A stretch of DNA of 64,000 nucleotides from Candidatus Bathyarchaeia archaeon (GCA_035283685.1 DATETJ010000002.1:547362-611361); one strand, 5' to 3'; numbered from the stretch's first letter, positions 1 to 8,694 are shown. The notes: a model not told the origin generated them from the sequence alone. Made by a program: numbers and translations.

Positions 1-1
1 G

Positions 2-70
2 CTAGTAATCATCATCATAGGCATACTCATAATAGCAGGCGGAATCTACCGATCAACCCGCCGCTACTAA
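2..70 (+). CDS. C-terminal end of a membrane protein (partial)
   Basis: An open frame enters from the left edge and stops with TAA at 68-70. The 22 residues seen are an unbroken hydrophobic stretch rich in Ile and Gly, followed by a basic tail (Arg-Ser-Thr-Arg-Arg-Tyr). This is the usual look of a final membrane helix with a cytoplasmic positive end. The rest of the gene is outside the window, so no family can be named. It converges on the next gene with only a few bases between. Confidence 0.5.
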   Translation, partial: LVIIIIGILIIAGGIYRSTRRY

Positions 71-77
71 CCCTTCT

Positions 78-818
78 TTATTCCTCGGGATTTCCCTTCG
101 CGTCACAGGATTCCGTTGCGCAACGCAAGCAAGTTCGCTCATGATCCCATTTTGAAAATGATATTTTTGTCGTAATCCAAAGAATGCTCAGGGCTGCGAT
201 GAAGAAGTCCGCAAAAACGTCATGTGTCAGCTCTTCGACGCCTAACAGGATGAGAAACGCTCCAACCACAAAAAAAGCGCCCGTGAACAAACGCATAACA
301 CCTTTTTGAATGGGTAGCAGGGACTGCAACAATCCTAGCGCAACGCCCACAACACCGACGGCGACAGCTGGTAGCGCATTCTGACCTATCTGCAAATTCC
401 CGAAGAAATAGGCGGCAACGCCTGCAAGTGCAAGCACTGCGCCTGACAGCAGTCCGGAACAAGTGGCGCAGAACACTCTTCCACCTACAGTGAAAACGTG
501 CCCCGAAAATTGGCTGCACTTAGGGTGATGCCCACTTAGAGCAGAGGCAGAGGCATGAGAAATTTGTGGAAATGGCTTCGTCTTTTTCAAATCGCTTCTG
601 AACCTTCCTGAACATCTACCGGGCGACAGGGCAGCTAAAATTCCTAGTGCACAAACGGTTGCGAAAGCGGTACCGACTAAAGGTTTGCGCCAAGCAAAGG
701 CTTCTGGTGAAACTTGCGGGTTGACTGCAAGCAAGACTACAAGGGCTAATCCGAAGAATGAAACTGAAGCTTGAAAAAGAAAACTAGCCTTGCTCAGTTT
801 GGGGTTGCGTCGCTGCAA
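78..818 (-). CDS. Multi-spanning membrane protein with Cys/His zinc-type motifs
   Basis: 246 residues. Two N-terminal hydrophobic segments (about 12-32 and 46-65) are followed by a soluble loop with a GHHPKC...GH...CATC cluster at about 96-120, which looks like a metal-binding knuckle. Three more membrane segments follow, and a C-terminal CLRC pair closes the protein. The pattern GHHPxC-x-H-x-CxxC just before a membrane helix recurs in archaeal proteins of unknown function. I do not recognise a characterised homologue. The gene starts 7 bp after the radical SAM gene and is probably the last gene of that operon. A role in membrane metal handling would fit the cation efflux gene upstream, but this is inference only. 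Confidence 0.75.
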   Translation of the reverse strand: MQRRNPKLSKASFLFQASVSFFGLALVVLLAVNPQVSPEAFAWRKPLVGTAFATVCALGILAALSPGRCSGRFRSDLKKTKPFPQISHASASALSGHHPKCSQFSGHVFTVGGRVFCATCSGLLSGAVLALAGVAAYFFGNLQIGQNALPAVAVGVVGVALGLLQSLLPIQKGVMRLFTGAFFVVGAFLILLGVEELTHDVFADFFIAALSILWITTKISFSKWDHERTCLRCATESCDAKGNPEE

Positions 819-825
819 ACTTGGG

Positions 826-2265
826 TCAACCTGGGACTAGGCTCTTTAACTGTCTCAGGACGCCTTGGCGCATCATGTAGCGGTAGGTTCTTCTCTTTAT
901 GGCATTACGTGAGAACACGCCTTGAAGCTGCCTGCGCCACGATCCGAAGTAACTTCGGTAGCATCGATAAAGCTCGTGCTGAAGTTCTTCTCGGGTCAAT
1001 GTTTCTGTGGGCATTATGGCGTGGACCATGTCGTAGTTAGCCCAGTTCCAGTCTTCGATCCAGCTGTTGCGTTTGGCTTCTTCGAAAAGGTCGGTGCCTG
1101 GATACGGCGTTAAAATCATGAATATAGCGAGGTCGGGATCTATGAAGTTGATGAACTCCCTCAGGTCATTGATTGTCTTCTCTGTGTCGCTTCGTTCTCC
1201 GATTATGCATGTGGCTTGTGAAAAGATGCCGTTTTCCTTCAGCAATCGAACTGCTTTTCTGTTGTCGTCTGGGTTGGTTCCTTTTCGGAAGCTGTTGAGC
1301 GTGAACTTGCTGTGGCTTTCAACGCCGAGGAGCAGAAAATTGATTCCCGCCCTGTACATCTTTGGCAGCAGGTCCTTGTTGTTCACAACGTCGTCGCATC
1401 GTCCCTGCATAAAGACGATTAAGTCATCTGAGAATCTGCGAGCAGTCAGTTGATCGCAGAGTTCTTCCATGCGTTTGCCAAAGCCGAAGTTGTCATCGGT
1501 CAGCCACATTAACCGGATTCCATAATTATTATACAGATGTTCGATTTCGTCGGCGACTCGTTTGATCGACTTGTGTCTCCAGACGCCTTGCCAATGTTTC
1601 CATTGGGAGCAGAAAGTGCATCGGTGAGGGCAGCCGCGTGATGCTTCCACCATGCCGTAGCCCTTGCGCCCCGCCATCATCGTGAAGTGATACTTGTGGA
1701 CATAGTCTTTGACGAAATGATATCCCGGAAAGGGCAGAGCATCCAAGTTTTCCATCAAAGGTCTGTCCGGGTTGTGTCTAATTGTCTGTCCATGCCTGAA
1801 GGATATGCCCTTGATCTTTGAGAGATCTGGTTTCTTATGCGCTTTGTCGACCGCTTCCACTAGTTCCACAAGCGTCTGCTCGCCTTCTCCCCTGACGATA
1901 ACATCGATTTCGGGATAGGCTTCAAGGCTTTCTTGGGCAGTAACCGTATAGTGTTGTCCGCCTGTAACTGTCACGGCGTCTGGACTGATTTTCTTGGCTG
2001 TTTCAAGGGTTCGCGCTGTCACATATGCGTTGCATGTAGCAAACCCGCTTGAGGCAACGACGTCTGGGTTGAAGGATTCAATGCGTTTCTCAAGTTTTTC
2101 CCAGTTTAAGCCCATGGCTTGGCAGTCGACAACCTCGATGTCCACATTCTTGATTTGGCTTTCAAGATACGCGGCGAGTTGAAGGATTCCGTAAGGGGGA
2201 GGAAGATACTCGCCCATTACAAACCAGTAGTCTTTTGGCGGCTCAACAAAAAGGACTTTAGTCAA
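826..2265 (-). CDS. Cobalamin-dependent-type radical SAM enzyme
   Basis: An N-terminal B12-binding-like Rossmann domain begins at KVLFVEPP and runs for about 130 residues. It is followed by a radical SAM core with the cluster motif CPHRCTFC (CxxxCxxC) in the GCPHRCTFCSQW context. A GGQ-type turn and GEGE motif precede the core, as in BchE-like class B enzymes. Such enzymes do methylations or cyclisations; the substrate here is unknown. An ATG at 2358 is in frame but would overlap the upstream gene by 41 bp and adds about 31 residues before the domain. The TTG at 2265, with AAGGA 9 bases upstream, fits the domain start better. It lies between the cation efflux gene and a small membrane protein gene in one operon. 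Confidence 0.85.
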   Translation of the reverse strand: MTKVLFVEPPKDYWFVMGEYLPPPYGILQLAAYLESQIKNVDIEVVDCQAMGLNWEKLEKRIESFNPDVVASSGFATCNAYVTARTLETAKKISPDAVTVTGGQHYTVTAQESLEAYPEIDVIVRGEGEQTLVELVEAVDKAHKKPDLSKIKGISFRHGQTIRHNPDRPLMENLDALPFPGYHFVKDYVHKYHFTMMAGRKGYGMVEASRGCPHRCTFCSQWKHWQGVWRHKSIKRVADEIEHLYNNYGIRLMWLTDDNFGFGKRMEELCDQLTARRFSDDLIVFMQGRCDDVVNNKDLLPKMYRAGINFLLLGVESHSKFTLNSFRKGTNPDDNRKAVRLLKENGIFSQATCIIGERSDTEKTINDLREFINFIDPDLAIFMILTPYPGTDLFEEAKRNSWIEDWNWANYDMVHAIMPTETLTREELQHELYRCYRSYFGSWRRQLQGVFSRNAIKRRTYRYMMRQGVLRQLKSLVPG

Positions 2266-2317
2266 GGCAGTCAGATCCTTGGCGTGTGTGTACGATATAT
2301 GCGTACGGCGTTGAATT

Positions 2318-3220
2318 TTACTTCTTTGGGTCTTGCCCACTTGAGCTGTATGGGTCAACGTGGATTACGCAGTGTTTGCAGCCCGTCTCGTGGCTAACTT
2401 TGTCTTGAACCTCTTCAGCGATTCTGTCGGCTTCTTCTATGGGTGTGCCTCTTGCTACCTCTATGTGAAAACCCGTGTGAACCATGTTCGGTCCCACGTA
2501 CTCAGCTTTCAGATCATGAACTCCTAAGACGCCTTTCACAGACTTTGCGGTCGACTCGATCTTTTCCATGAATTCTCTACTGGGTGCTCTGCCCACAAGG
2601 TAATGAACATTATCTTTAAACAAGTATATGCCGCTGGAAGCAATTACTGCAGCCACAAACGTGGAAGCTAAAGGGTCAGCCACAGGGTAGCCTTGCGCAA
2701 CGAGAATCACGGCGATCAGCGCTGCCACGTAAGACACTTCGTCTTTCAGAAGTGCAATCAACTGCGCTCTTACGGAAGCTCCTTTCGTCTTAACTCTAAG
2801 AATGTCAATGGTTGGAACAGCGATGACCACCACGCCGATAATTATCACAGTCAAAGCAAGACTTGTGTTAGGCAATTCACCAGCTTCTTGCGTCTGAAAG
2901 AGTTTTGGAACAGCCTCTCGAAACATCTCTAAGCTCATGAAGAAAATCAGAATTGTGGCTGAAACCAAGGCTGCAACGTTCTGACCTCGCCCGTGACCGA
3001 ACATGTGGAACTCGTCGGCTGGCTTCCGCGACCAGTACGTCGATAGCAAGAGAAAAGAGGAGACCAAGACGTCGCTCAGCATTTCTAAAGCCTGCGCCAA
3101 CAGCACTAGAACTCCAGTTGAGGCGTATGCCCCTAGCTGGAGGACAACCAGTGCCGAGTAGCTTAGCAACGCGATCTTGATGCCGCGTGTTTCGCTGGCG
3201 TGTTCTTTGATATTGGTCAT
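2318..3220 (-). CDS. Cation diffusion facilitator (CDF) family efflux protein
   Basis: 300 residues with about five to six membrane helices and the family signature HMFGHGRGQN near residue 75. A conserved Asp in the second helix region (LSDVLVSS) is part of the metal site. A C-terminal cytoplasmic domain of about 90 residues (from about 205) carries His-rich ends (CKHCVIHVDP), typical of the ferredoxin-like dimerisation domain. CDF proteins export Zn, Fe, Mn or similar divalent ions in exchange for protons. The start codon overlaps the stop of the upstream peptidase gene by 4 bp (ATGA), which shows translational coupling. The metal specificity cannot be read from the sequence with confidence. 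Confidence 0.88.
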   Translation of the reverse strand: MTNIKEHASETRGIKIALLSYSALVVLQLGAYASTGVLVLLAQALEMLSDVLVSSFLLLSTYWSRKPADEFHMFGHGRGQNVAALVSATILIFFMSLEMFREAVPKLFQTQEAGELPNTSLALTVIIIGVVVIAVPTIDILRVKTKGASVRAQLIALLKDEVSYVAALIAVILVAQGYPVADPLASTFVAAVIASSGIYLFKDNVHYLVGRAPSREFMEKIESTAKSVKGVLGVHDLKAEYVGPNMVHTGFHIEVARGTPIEEADRIAEEVQDKVSHETGCKHCVIHVDPYSSSGQDPKK

Positions 3221-4371
3221 TCTAGCGCTCTGTTATACTTGGTTAATTCATCGTAGCCTTTGCCTGTTACTGCAACTGTATCCTCAACTCTTACACCGAA
3301 ATTGCCCAAGTAAAGACCGCAGTTGCCGATTGATATTACCATGCCGGGCTTAAGTTCATCTTTAGGTTCTTCTCCGTGAAAGAAAGCATGTCCAGCCGGC
3401 AACGGAGGTTCTTCGAATTCCAAGCCTACGCCGTGAATCGGGGGACCGAGAAAATACGCTTCGTAACCCTTTTTTTCGAATACCTCGTGCATAATGTTCT
3501 CAAGCTTCGTCATAGTCGCATCGGGACCGACGGCTTCCACCGCTGCTCTTTGCGCTTTCATGTACACCTTGAACGCTTTGCGCTGTTTTTCAGAAGCTTT
3601 TCCAACAGATATTGTGCGGCAGAGATCTGCATGGTACGCGTTGACGGTCGGATGAATGTCGATCATAACCAGATCGCCCCTCTGCACTTTTCTAAGACTG
3701 ACTACACCATGAGCTATTGACGACCTAGGACCCGAGGCTACGTAAGTCCTAAAGAATTCTTCAGCGCCTTTCTTCCGCATCATGTATTCAGCTTCAGCCG
3801 CGATCTCAGTCTCAGTTACTCCCGCCTTGGTTGCATTTATCGCAGCGTCCATGGCTGAGTCAGCTACTTTCGCCGCGTTCCTCAGCAGCTCAACCTCTTC
3901 TCTGGACTTCACGATTCTCAAATCAGTCATTATTGAAGTGGCATCAGCAAATTCCAGCTTCGGAGGCTTAGCATGTGGGTGCTTGAACATCTCAAGCATC
4001 GAAACCCTCAAGAAAGTGTTTTCAACACCGACTTTGCCTTTTTTCAGGTCCAGTTCCTTCCATATGTGCATAAGCGAATGCAACATTCCAACTTCATCAT
4101 CAAATCCGAGTATGCGTTCGGATGCACAAGTCTTCTTCACGTCTTCGAGGTCGGTCTTGGGCACGGCGACGTAGGTGCTTCCATTTTTCGCAACTATGGC
4201 GAAAGCGCAGAGCCTACCATCACCCACGAGATACATCATGTTCTGAGGCTTAGTTAGGAGAATTGCATCGAGACCAGCTTTCTCCATCAGTGTGTTTGCG
4301 CGCTTCACCCTTTCCTTGAACACTCTGCTATTTGCTCGAGAGCCTCTATGATACTCTACCCGTTCTTCCAA
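3217..4371 (-). CDS. M24 family (Xaa-Pro aminopeptidase/creatinase-like) protein
   Basis: 384 residues: an N-terminal creatinase-type domain (about 1-150) and a C-terminal pita-bread domain. Metal-site motifs seen are MIDIHPTVNAYHADLCRT (both Asp ligands), IHGVG (His ligand) and VRVEDT (final Glu). The expected IEPG motif is replaced by IGNCG, so one of the two usual glutamate ligands is missing. The enzyme may bind one metal only or act like creatinase-type members. The start is TTG at 4371, 21 bp after the YHS gene. The stop overlaps the cation efflux start by 4 bp. An aminopeptidase P-like or Pro-dipeptidase-like role is the first guess, but the ligand change makes it uncertain. Confidence 0.85.
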   Translation of the reverse strand: MEERVEYHRGSRANSRVFKERVKRANTLMEKAGLDAILLTKPQNMMYLVGDGRLCAFAIVAKNGSTYVAVPKTDLEDVKKTCASERILGFDDEVGMLHSLMHIWKELDLKKGKVGVENTFLRVSMLEMFKHPHAKPPKLEFADATSIMTDLRIVKSREEVELLRNAAKVADSAMDAAINATKAGVTETEIAAEAEYMMRKKGAEEFFRTYVASGPRSSIAHGVVSLRKVQRGDLVMIDIHPTVNAYHADLCRTISVGKASEKQRKAFKVYMKAQRAAVEAVGPDATMTKLENIMHEVFEKKGYEAYFLGPPIHGVGLEFEEPPLPAGHAFFHGEEPKDELKPGMVISIGNCGLYLGNFGVRVEDTVAVTGKGYDELTKYNRALE

Positions 4372-4392
4372 CGCTGCCTACACGCTCCGCTT

Positions 4393-4542
4393 TTACTTGG
4401 ATTTGACGTATTTCTCTGGGGTTCTATCAAATTTCTGCTTGCACATGGGTGCGCAGAAATAGTAGGTTTTGCCCTTGTATTCAGACTTCCACTTGGCGGT
4501 TTTCGGGTCTACTTCCATCTTGCAGACAACATCCAAAGCCAT
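4393..4542 (-). CDS. Small YHS-domain protein (49 aa)
   Basis: The reverse strand encodes a 49-residue protein from ATG at 4542 to TAA at 4393. It begins MALDVVCKMEVDP and continues with EYKGKTYYFCAPMCK and FDRTPEKYV. This is the full YHS domain: Cys-Lys-Met in the first strand, Tyr-Tyr-Phe-Cys, a second Cys three residues on, and F..P..Y at the end. YHS domains bind heavy metals such as copper and occur in metal ATPases and metal chaperones. It sits 21 bp upstream of the M24 gene, with the cation efflux gene next, so it is probably the first gene of a metal-linked operon. The gene is below the size at which most gene finders report. Confidence 0.85.
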   Translation of the reverse strand: MALDVVCKMEVDPKTAKWKSEYKGKTYYFCAPMCKQKFDRTPEKYVKSK

Positions 4543-4638
4543 TTTCAATCACTCACGCAAGCGAGCGTCTGTTGAAGTGGCTAATCTGGTTTTCGATTAA
4601 TGTCCCGTTCTCAAAAACGTGTCAAGCGGATTTGATTT

Positions 4639-6606
4639 TCAATCAAACGTGAGTAACCTGAGCACGGTTGAAGGCACATCCTCGTAGTTTCTCAGCACGA
4701 GGAACTTTCCTTTCCCTGCTTCAGCTAGTCGTCGACAGTTTTCGAAATTCACTACTTTTCCTCTTGCGCTCGGAACCGCCAAAACGTGGAGGGCTGGGTA
4801 TTCCTCAGCTATCGGAACAGGGTCTTCTGTCGTGTGTATGCCATCTGTTATGAGAACGCCAATCTTGGCTTTAGAAGAGGCTTTCGTCATTTGTTTCAAC
4901 CCCATGTCTAACGCTCCTTTAATGTCGGTGAAGCCCTCAGGTTTCTGCTCCAAGATTTCCCTTACGAGCCTGTGCAAGTCTTTGCGCGCATTGATTTCCT
5001 TAAGAGCACAGACCTTGCTGCTGAACAAGAGAACAGCAAACTCCTCATCCTTTAACGCGTGGGAGAGAACACCTGTGCATAAGGCTGCAGTCAAAATCTT
5101 TCTCCCAGCCATCGAACCAGACTGATCCATCATGAGAACCAAGGAACGTTTGATTCGAGAAGGCTCTTTGGAAACTATCGTGTCATTATTAACCGTCATT
5201 GTCTCAGTGTAACTGTCGATTGTTTCATCCCAGTCCACTTCTCTGCCAGATTCATAGTCAACTCGCCTCATCAAAGGCGACTTGGCTCCAGTGAGATAGA
5301 TTTCTTCAGCCTTCCTCAAGACGCTATCAGTGTACGTGTGCAGAATGAGATCGTAAACCTTCTCGTGAAGCCATGGTCGAACCTTGTGGAAAACCTCTAA
5401 GAAAACTTCAGGATTCGCACCTTGCACCTCTTTGATGTATTCAGGGTCGCTGTTGAGCTGTTCCGCAACTTTTTCAGGTCTGTCCTTAGCGTAAGACCTT
5501 AACGTGTAAATCTCTCTCATCGCAAGCGATTTATTAGGCTGCTTAGCAACTGCCTTCTTTCTCACTAGCTCTTCATCAATCTCATCTTTTCGCTTGGCAC
5601 TACTCCTTTCGTCTGCTTGAGAATTCTCGTCATTGGCAAAGGGGTCGCGGCGGTCTGGTAGGCGGCTGACTCTTTCTCGGAAGGCTCCGTGAAACGCCGC
5701 GTTAACCACTTCAGCTGTGATCTGCTCTCTAGTCTTTGTTACATTATCTTTCAGCTTGAGTTTCTTCTGAAAAGCCATGAGAGCTGCTTGAAGAACCACA
5801 TCCTCATCGCGCGCGTCTCCATCCAACTCAGCAAGTATGCAACCCATCTGAATGCCAGCTCGAACCGAAACTCCCGTGGCCAAGTCGGGATGATGAAAAG
5901 TCTGATTCACACACGCCTCAATAACATCCAAGGCTTGTTCATTCTTGGCTATGTCCTCATATCCTCGTAGTAAAAGCTCTCGACGAATGATCTCCCGCTC
6001 CTCACTCGAGTCTTGACGCTCCATAGGAACCCACACAAAACGATCAGCCGCTGCCTCAGGAAGAGGATAAGCCCCAGCATGCTCCATCGGATTCGCAGTC
6101 ACGATAACAGAAAAACCCGGTTCTGCCTTTATAGTTCCGAGCTTGGGGATAACTACGATTCGCTCATCCATAGCTGTCAGCAAGGCATTCCACGTGTCAG
6201 AGGGAAGACGGGTGCCCTCGTTAACGAAAAGAATGCCGCCTTCCTTCATAGCCTTCGTTAAAGGTCCATCGATAAACGTGTCCCACGAAAAACCAGGCTT
6301 GATATCCCGCTTCTCCGCCTCATCCGATTCCAGCAAAACGAGGGAAGGATCAAACCAACCCACAATCTTCTGCATCGTCATGTCAGGCGCGCCGTCAACA
6401 CGGAAAAAAGGACGCTTCAACGCCTTAGCCACCTCCAAAGAAACCTTAGTTTTCCCTCGCCCAACTCCGCCTTCAATCAAAACCGGAGTACCAGACCTCA
6501 CCGCTGCCAGAATCAAACGAATCTCACGTCCGCGACCAACCAACTGCTCAGCAATCTGACCAGCCAAATCATTCTCATTCAAAGTCGACACATATCCTTG
6601 TTGCAC
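4639..6606 (-). CDS. MoxR-type AAA+ ATPase fused to a von Willebrand A domain
   Basis: 655 residues. The AAA+ part (about 15-300) has Walker A GGVGRGKT, a Walker B-like ILFVNEGT (Asn in place of the usual Asp) and a sensor TANPMEHAG. A charged linker (about 310-365) leads to a helical region. The C-terminal VWA domain starts near 460 with the MIDAS motif DQSGSMAG and a later TDG. The order AAA-linker-VWA matches cobalt/magnesium chelatase subunit D-like and MoxR-VWA proteins, which remodel or metallate partner enzymes. No chelatase large subunit is nearby. GTG at 6606 is the first start; a GTG at 6591 after AAGGA is an alternative. It is transcribed toward the YHS operon, 96 bp away. Confidence 0.85.
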   Translation of the reverse strand: MQQGYVSTLNENDLAGQIAEQLVGRGREIRLILAAVRSGTPVLIEGGVGRGKTKVSLEVAKALKRPFFRVDGAPDMTMQKIVGWFDPSLVLLESDEAEKRDIKPGFSWDTFIDGPLTKAMKEGGILFVNEGTRLPSDTWNALLTAMDERIVVIPKLGTIKAEPGFSVIVTANPMEHAGAYPLPEAAADRFVWVPMERQDSSEEREIIRRELLLRGYEDIAKNEQALDVIEACVNQTFHHPDLATGVSVRAGIQMGCILAELDGDARDEDVVLQAALMAFQKKLKLKDNVTKTREQITAEVVNAAFHGAFRERVSRLPDRRDPFANDENSQADERSSAKRKDEIDEELVRKKAVAKQPNKSLAMREIYTLRSYAKDRPEKVAEQLNSDPEYIKEVQGANPEVFLEVFHKVRPWLHEKVYDLILHTYTDSVLRKAEEIYLTGAKSPLMRRVDYESGREVDWDETIDSYTETMTVNNDTIVSKEPSRIKRSLVLMMDQSGSMAGRKILTAALCTGVLSHALKDEEFAVLLFSSKVCALKEINARKDLHRLVREILEQKPEGFTDIKGALDMGLKQMTKASSKAKIGVLITDGIHTTEDPVPIAEEYPALHVLAVPSARGKVVNFENCRRLAEAGKGKFLVLRNYEDVPSTVLRLLTFD

Positions 6607-6806
6607 TGAGCGTAGAAGTACAGTAAAAGCTTATTCCGCTGAGCGGGTTAGTGAGCTTAACGTTGAGCGCTTCGAATTGAGAAAAGACGGGTCTATAGCC
6701 CTTAACCATCCCCAAGGCGCACATGACGATTGCCACTAGGCCTGCGCCTTGGCTTTGTTCTCTACCGTAGATTAATACCTGAACCATTCTTGCAGATGAT
6801 TCCAGC

Positions 6807-7768
6807 ATGACAGGGCGAAAGGAATTTTTCCAAATTACGAAGTATGCCCGTCGCTATGATAAACGAGAAGGCAAATTCATAGTTGACATTGCGTATGAAA
6901 CAGCAACAGAGATCACACCACGCACAATAGCGGTTTCAGAAGCGTTTGGGCTCGGCGCCGATCAGCAGCAGAAGTTTGTCATCTTCGACAACGTGGAGCT
7001 AAAAATCGGCTTCAACGACATCGTGTACATCACGGGTGATTCTGGCAGCGGCAAATCGGTTTTGCTACGCACATTGGAGAAGGATATCCGAGATAACCCT
7101 GAGTTGGGCGGCGTCATCAACATCGCCGACATCGACGTGGATCCTGACAAGCCTCTAATTGAAACTGTGGGCAAAACCGTTGAGGAAGGCTTAGAGCTGC
7201 TTTCTCGAGTAGGCTTAAATGATGCCTTTCTTTTCGTTAGGCGTTATCGTGAGCTTTCTGACGGGCAACGTTACTGTTACAAGATTGCTAAGATGATGGA
7301 GAGTAAGGCTCAGTTTTGGGTTATGGATGAATTCTGCGCCACTTTGGACCGGGACACCGCTAAAATCGTAGCTTACAACCTTCAGAAGCTTGCTAGGGCA
7401 AACGGCAGAGCTGTCCTAGCAGCCCAACGCACACGGATCTCTTTGAGGACCTGAAGCCTTCGGTTCACGTTCACAAGCGATTTGGGAAAGAAATCTGTGT
7501 AATGTACTATACAAATGAGGCAGCTAAGGACTGCAGTTTATCAAAGGAGATTCGTATAGAGGAAGGCACAAGAGTTGATTACGGCCTACTAGCTGGCTTT
7601 CATTATCGTAGTCACAATGTTGGGGTTGTACGCAAGATTTTCCGAGCAGCTCGAGGCGATGAGATCTGCGGAGTCTTACCTTGCTTCTCACATTTTGAGG
7701 TTTCCAATGGTTCATACATAGGAATCATAACTAGCCTAGGCTCTGGAAAACTGAGAGAATTTTGTTAG
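6807..7768 (+). pseudogene. Frameshifted and truncated ABC-ATPase/GNAT-type protein
   Basis: The first frame (6807-7454) is an ABC-like ATPase: Walker A TGDSGSGKS, an LSDGQRY signature and Walker B FWVMDEFCA. It breaks off near 7425. If one base is restored after GCAGCC, the frame continues as THTDLFEDLKPSVHVHKRFG and runs to about 7690 with the GFHYRSHNVG...RKIFR segment seen in archaeal ATPases followed by an acetyltransferase domain. After that the similarity to what I know of the family ends, and the frame stops at 7768. The usual protein is about 500 residues, so both a frameshift and a loss of the 3' end are indicated. It lies directly next to the accessory island. Confidence 0.7.
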
Positions 7769-7784
7769 AGCAATTAGGTTTGGG

Positions 7785-7797
7785 ATAGAATTTCTAT
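7785..7797. repeat. 13-bp direct repeat, copy 1
   Basis: ATAGAATTTCTAT. The same 13 bases occur on the same strand at 8471-8483 and 11813-11825. The sequence is a palindrome except for its central base, and that base is T on the plus strand in all three copies. That favours target duplication over simple inverted repeats. Outer flank GGG, inner flank GCACACAC. Confidence 0.8.
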
Positions 7798-8470
7798 GCA
7801 CACACACACAAATCATTCCGCGATGTCAGCTCACTGCTGCTTTTCCCTTTGCTCCGCTCCGCAATGAGGACAAGTCTCAGACGCTATTGGAATGTCTTTG
7901 CCGCAGTTGACACATTGTTTGAAGAACACCTTTGGGTTTCTCCCACCATCACAAGGGGTGCTTCTGCCGCTTGCCACATACCAGCAATGTGTCTGGCAAC
8001 AAAGCCGTCGACGAAAGCATAGGCAATGAACAACACTACAACTGTGACTATGCTGGGCGCCGCGGGGCTGATGACAATAGACGGGATATGTACCATGATA
8101 AATGCGATAGAAAGTGCCAAACCGTGAACCAAAACAGTTTTCCAATCAGTCTTGATCGACATGTGCCAGATAAAGCCCGTTAGCATACTGTTAAGCCCCC
8201 CCATGAAAAAGAACAGCACAACAAACCCGATTAACAACCCAATGCCCCAGCGGGCTAACCAAGCGACTGGCGGGCTGATAAAGAAAATTGTGTCGAGCTG
8301 GACAAGCACCATAAGGATGCCTGACGACCCAAAACCGAAGACAAGTCCTATGATAGAGAACAAAATGCCGTGCACAAAATACTTTGCCAGCAACCTCAAC
8401 TGGGATTCAGATTCAGTCAACAAAACTCCCTTTAACTGGTATCATCAGACAAGGCTTAAATCGTGTGTGC
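7798..8470. mobile_element. Possible non-autonomous unit in tandem with the casposon
   Basis: This 673-bp stretch lies between copies 1 and 2 of the 13-bp repeat. It begins GCACACAC and ends GTGTGTGC, so it has a short inverted repeat that also contains a CA tract, like the casposon ends. It carries only a broken membrane protein gene. The layout repeat-unit-repeat-casposon-repeat would result from two insertions in the same target. The terminal match is short and simple in sequence, so chance or a recombination event cannot be excluded. Confidence 0.35.
7831..8423 (-). pseudogene. Frameshifted four-helix membrane protein with C-terminal zinc ribbon
   Basis: From ATG at 8423 the frame encodes four membrane segments and the motif AFVDGFVARHIAGMW, then loses sense near 7945 and stops at 7884. 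A shift by one base gives a continuing frame that ends in a zinc ribbon, CVNCGKDIP...CPHCG, stopping at 7831. Membrane domain plus zinc ribbon is a plausible intact design, so this is a recent frameshift or a sequencing error. The membrane part resembles the extra N-terminal domain of the OppB permease at 49104-50585 (SFVDGFIAKTVAGQW). Function unknown. Confidence 0.6.
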
Positions 8471-8483
8471 ATAGAATTTCTAT
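8471..8483. repeat. 13-bp direct repeat, copy 2 (left target duplication of the casposon)
   Basis: ATAGAATTTCTAT, preceded by GTGTGTGC and followed directly by the left terminal inverted repeat that starts CCCCACAC. Paired with copy 3 at 11813-11825. Thirteen bases is close to the 14-15 bp duplications reported for casposons. Confidence 0.8.
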
Positions 8484-8562
8484 CCCCACACACACACACA
8501 CCCCTCCTCCCTCATATCATAAACAGAGACACAGACACAGAGAGAGCACACTATATAAAGAC
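8484..8562 (+). repeat. Left terminal inverted repeat of the casposon-like element
   Basis: Starts CCCC, a CA tract of about six to seven units, then 62 bases (8501-8562) that are identical to the reverse complement of 11739-11800. The end contains CTATATAAAG at 8551-8560, a TATA-box-like sequence pointing into the element. The tract differs from the right end by one C and four bases of CA repeat, as expected from slippage. Confidence 0.92.
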
Positions 8563-8583
8563 ATGACAAGCATAAAAGAGGGT

Positions 8584-8690
8584 TTTGCCTTTAGGTGTAT
8601 TGGCAGATAGGCATGGGTTAAATGGGTTTTCCGAAACTCATTTGTCTATGCACCAAAATAGGCAAAATCCATGCCTATTTGCCTAAAAGA
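8584..8690. repeat. Subterminal cluster of TAGGCA/TGCCTA motifs and interleaved inverted repeats
   Basis: Five TAGGCA- or TGCCTA-like motifs lie between the left terminal repeat and cas1 (near 8586, 8608, 8658, 8671 and 8680). GGCAGATAGGCATGG at 8602-8616 pairs with 8669-8683 (14 of 15 bases). GTCTATGCACCAA at 8644-8656 pairs perfectly with 8725-8737. The two inverted pairs interlock. They may be binding sites for Cas1 or for an element-encoded regulator, or a replication start site. This is inference. Confidence 0.6.
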
Positions 8691-8694
8691 AACC

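Noticed and set aside
6575-6808. 77-codon minus-strand frame between the MoxR-VWA gene and the ABC-GNAT remnant
   Set aside because: It overlaps both neighbours at its ends, has no ribosome-binding site or motif, and its last third looks random. It may be a remnant but cannot be supported.
7798-8510. CA/GT tracts as a CRISPR or minisatellite array
   Set aside because: They are simple dinucleotide runs at the ends of mobile units, without spacers.
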